The notes beneath the pieces were generated by a model. That model did not search any database and had not been told where the DNA came from. It saw only the letters and a program-made list of their open reading frames with translations. Shown one piece after another: positions 63,090 through 64,000 of a stretch of DNA of 64,000 nucleotides (positions are counted from its first letter, which is position 1; every line of letters begins with the position of its first letter). This DNA is from Akkermansiaceae bacterium UBA2367 (GTDB lineage Bacteria; Verrucomicrobiota; Verrucomicrobiia; Verrucomicrobiales; DEV007): assembly GCA_002344525.1 (NCBI GenBank), contig DDTJ01000059.1:1-64000 (forward strand). The letters run 5' to 3'. A program made the position numbers and the translations under genes.

Positions 63090-64000
63090 GGAGACGGAAC
63101 TTTCGGAGGCAGAGGTCCTCGAAGTGGTCGCCGGGCCAGACCTCCTCGAAGGTGAGGCGGACCGCTTTCACCGCTTTGCCGTAGCCCTCGATGGCGTAAC
63201 GAAACTCTTCGGGCGAATCGGGCACTTCCATCGTCACGGCATGCTCGCCGTTCAGCTCAAGGCGCACTATTTTGGGCCGGGCGTTGGCGCGATAGAGTTT
63301 CTTGTCCTCCGTGCTGAATCCGGGTTCGAAGCTGATGGCTGCGAGTGGTTTCGGCACCGCCGGCTTGCACTCGATCCACTCGCCGATCCCTGGGCCAGGG
63401 GCACCCTCGGCCCAAGCCTTCCACTGCTTCAGGTTCTCCGCGCCGTAGGTGTGCTCGCCTTCCGGCGTGAGAGTGGAGCTGGCGCGGACTTCGTAGTTGG
63501 CGTGCGCCAGCGTCCATCGCTCGCCGCGTTGGATGTAGCTGCCGTCGTTTTCGGAGTAGGAGCTGGTTTCGGGTTGGGCCTCGACCTCGAAATCGTCGTC
63601 GAAGGTCGGTTCGAGATCGGTGAACTCCCAAACCCAGTTCCGTCCCTCTTTGCGGAAACGATTCACCGGTTTGATCACGCGCAATTCTTCGGGATCGATG
63701 CCGTCCGGTTCAAGAACGAGATGCGGCCCTTCGTGATGGCCCCCGCCCAGCAGGCGGCGGTGGAGAGGCGGTATTTGAAGATTGCCGCGCCGATGTGGTC
63801 GTCGTCGCTGACCCAATGCACCTTCTTCCAGTAGACGCTATCGAAAGAAATGGTCCACTACTTGACCTCCCCGGGAGCAAAGGGCACTTCTGAAACGAAC
63901 CATCCCGCGAGATGGGCGAAGCGCTGATCTGCGGCAGCACGCTTCTCGGGCTGCCATTTCACCTGCACCGCCTTCTGTCCGTCAAAAATTCGGCAGTTTT
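63046..64000 (-). pseudogene. Disrupted gene for NADase-type glycan-binding domain protein, runs off the edge
   Basis: The minus strand from 64000 reads FDGQKAVQVKWQPEKRAAA... to VPFAPGEVK, then a TAG (63858-63860). The same frame goes on after it with WTISFDSVYWKKVHWVSDDDH and IFKYRLSTAA, then jumps near 63750-63760 to the next frame (LLGGGHHEGPHLVLE, IDPEELRVIKPV). This continues to EVWPGDHFEDLCLRKFRLHV and stops at 63046. The C-terminal part resembles NADase-type glycan-binding domains (ASSTLTPEGEHTYGAENLKQW). An amber codon plus a frameshift mark it as broken, unless sequencing errors are the cause. Confidence 0.7.

Overview
The window is a GC-rich chromosomal segment. Gene content points to the PVC superphylum, most likely Verrucomicrobiota. 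The main clues are a very long GreA-type transcript-cleavage protein, a DUF1501 / pre-peptidase C-terminal-like pair, a planctomycete-type c-heme lipoprotein, a TIGR04073-like exosortase-associated protein, many Tat-type secreted BNR or hydrolase-like proteins, and separate CoaB and CoaC. This assignment is inferred from protein reading only. I see no rRNA, CRISPR array, prophage or replication origin. No stretch longer than 300 bases lacks a gene.

Layout. 1-1040: the end of an IS91-like element with a frameshifted transposase and a 36-bp terminal palindrome. 1.1-7.4 kb: gltD and gltB (minus strand) with two tandem sigma-54-like sites upstream. 7.5-20.2 kb: the GreA-fusion, TIGR04073-like protein, intradiol dioxygenase, MidA-type methyltransferase, a PBP1A homologue with altered active-site motifs, a frameshifted DUF3147 gene, two Tat-exported proteins, tRNA-Met(CAT), gmk, coaC and coaB. 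20.2-25.6 kb (minus strand): a POT transporter carrying a pseudopilin-like insertion, a glycosyltransferase, a Gfo/Idh/MocA oxidoreductase and an aquaporin. 25.7-29.5 kb (plus strand): an ECF sigma factor, guaB and guaA.

29.5-39.1 kb (minus strand): PPC protein, DUF1501 protein, YlbF-like protein, tail-specific protease, BNR/GH-like protein, Fsr-type MFS transporter and c-heme lipoprotein. 39.3-44.2 kb: recJ, a nucleotidyltransferase, recN and a PhnP-like hydrolase. 44.4-51.6 kb is one co-directional minus-strand block in the order vWA protein, sensor kinase, response regulator, TonB-dependent receptor, SUOX-fold protein. 51.7-56.0 kb: thioesterase, small membrane protein, PaaK-like ligase, a VapBC-like pair, a 3D-domain protein and a small membrane-anchored protein. 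56.2-60.8 kb: a carotenoid cluster of two CrtN/CrtI-type enzymes plus a divergent aldehyde dehydrogenase, the set expected for C30 carotenoid acids. 60.8-64.0 kb: a lipoprotein, an orphan RelE-like protein, a UPF0489-like/CapA fusion and a broken NADase-type glycan-binding gene running off the right edge.

The features that stand out most are the POT/pseudopilin chimera, the PBP1A substitutions, the BIME-like palindromes that supply the C-termini of CoaB and one carotenoid enzyme, the vWA/two-component/TonB block, and the UPF0489/CapA fusion. Three genes carry frameshifts; assembly error cannot be excluded for these. I did not find a clear, wholly new multi-gene defence or mobile system.
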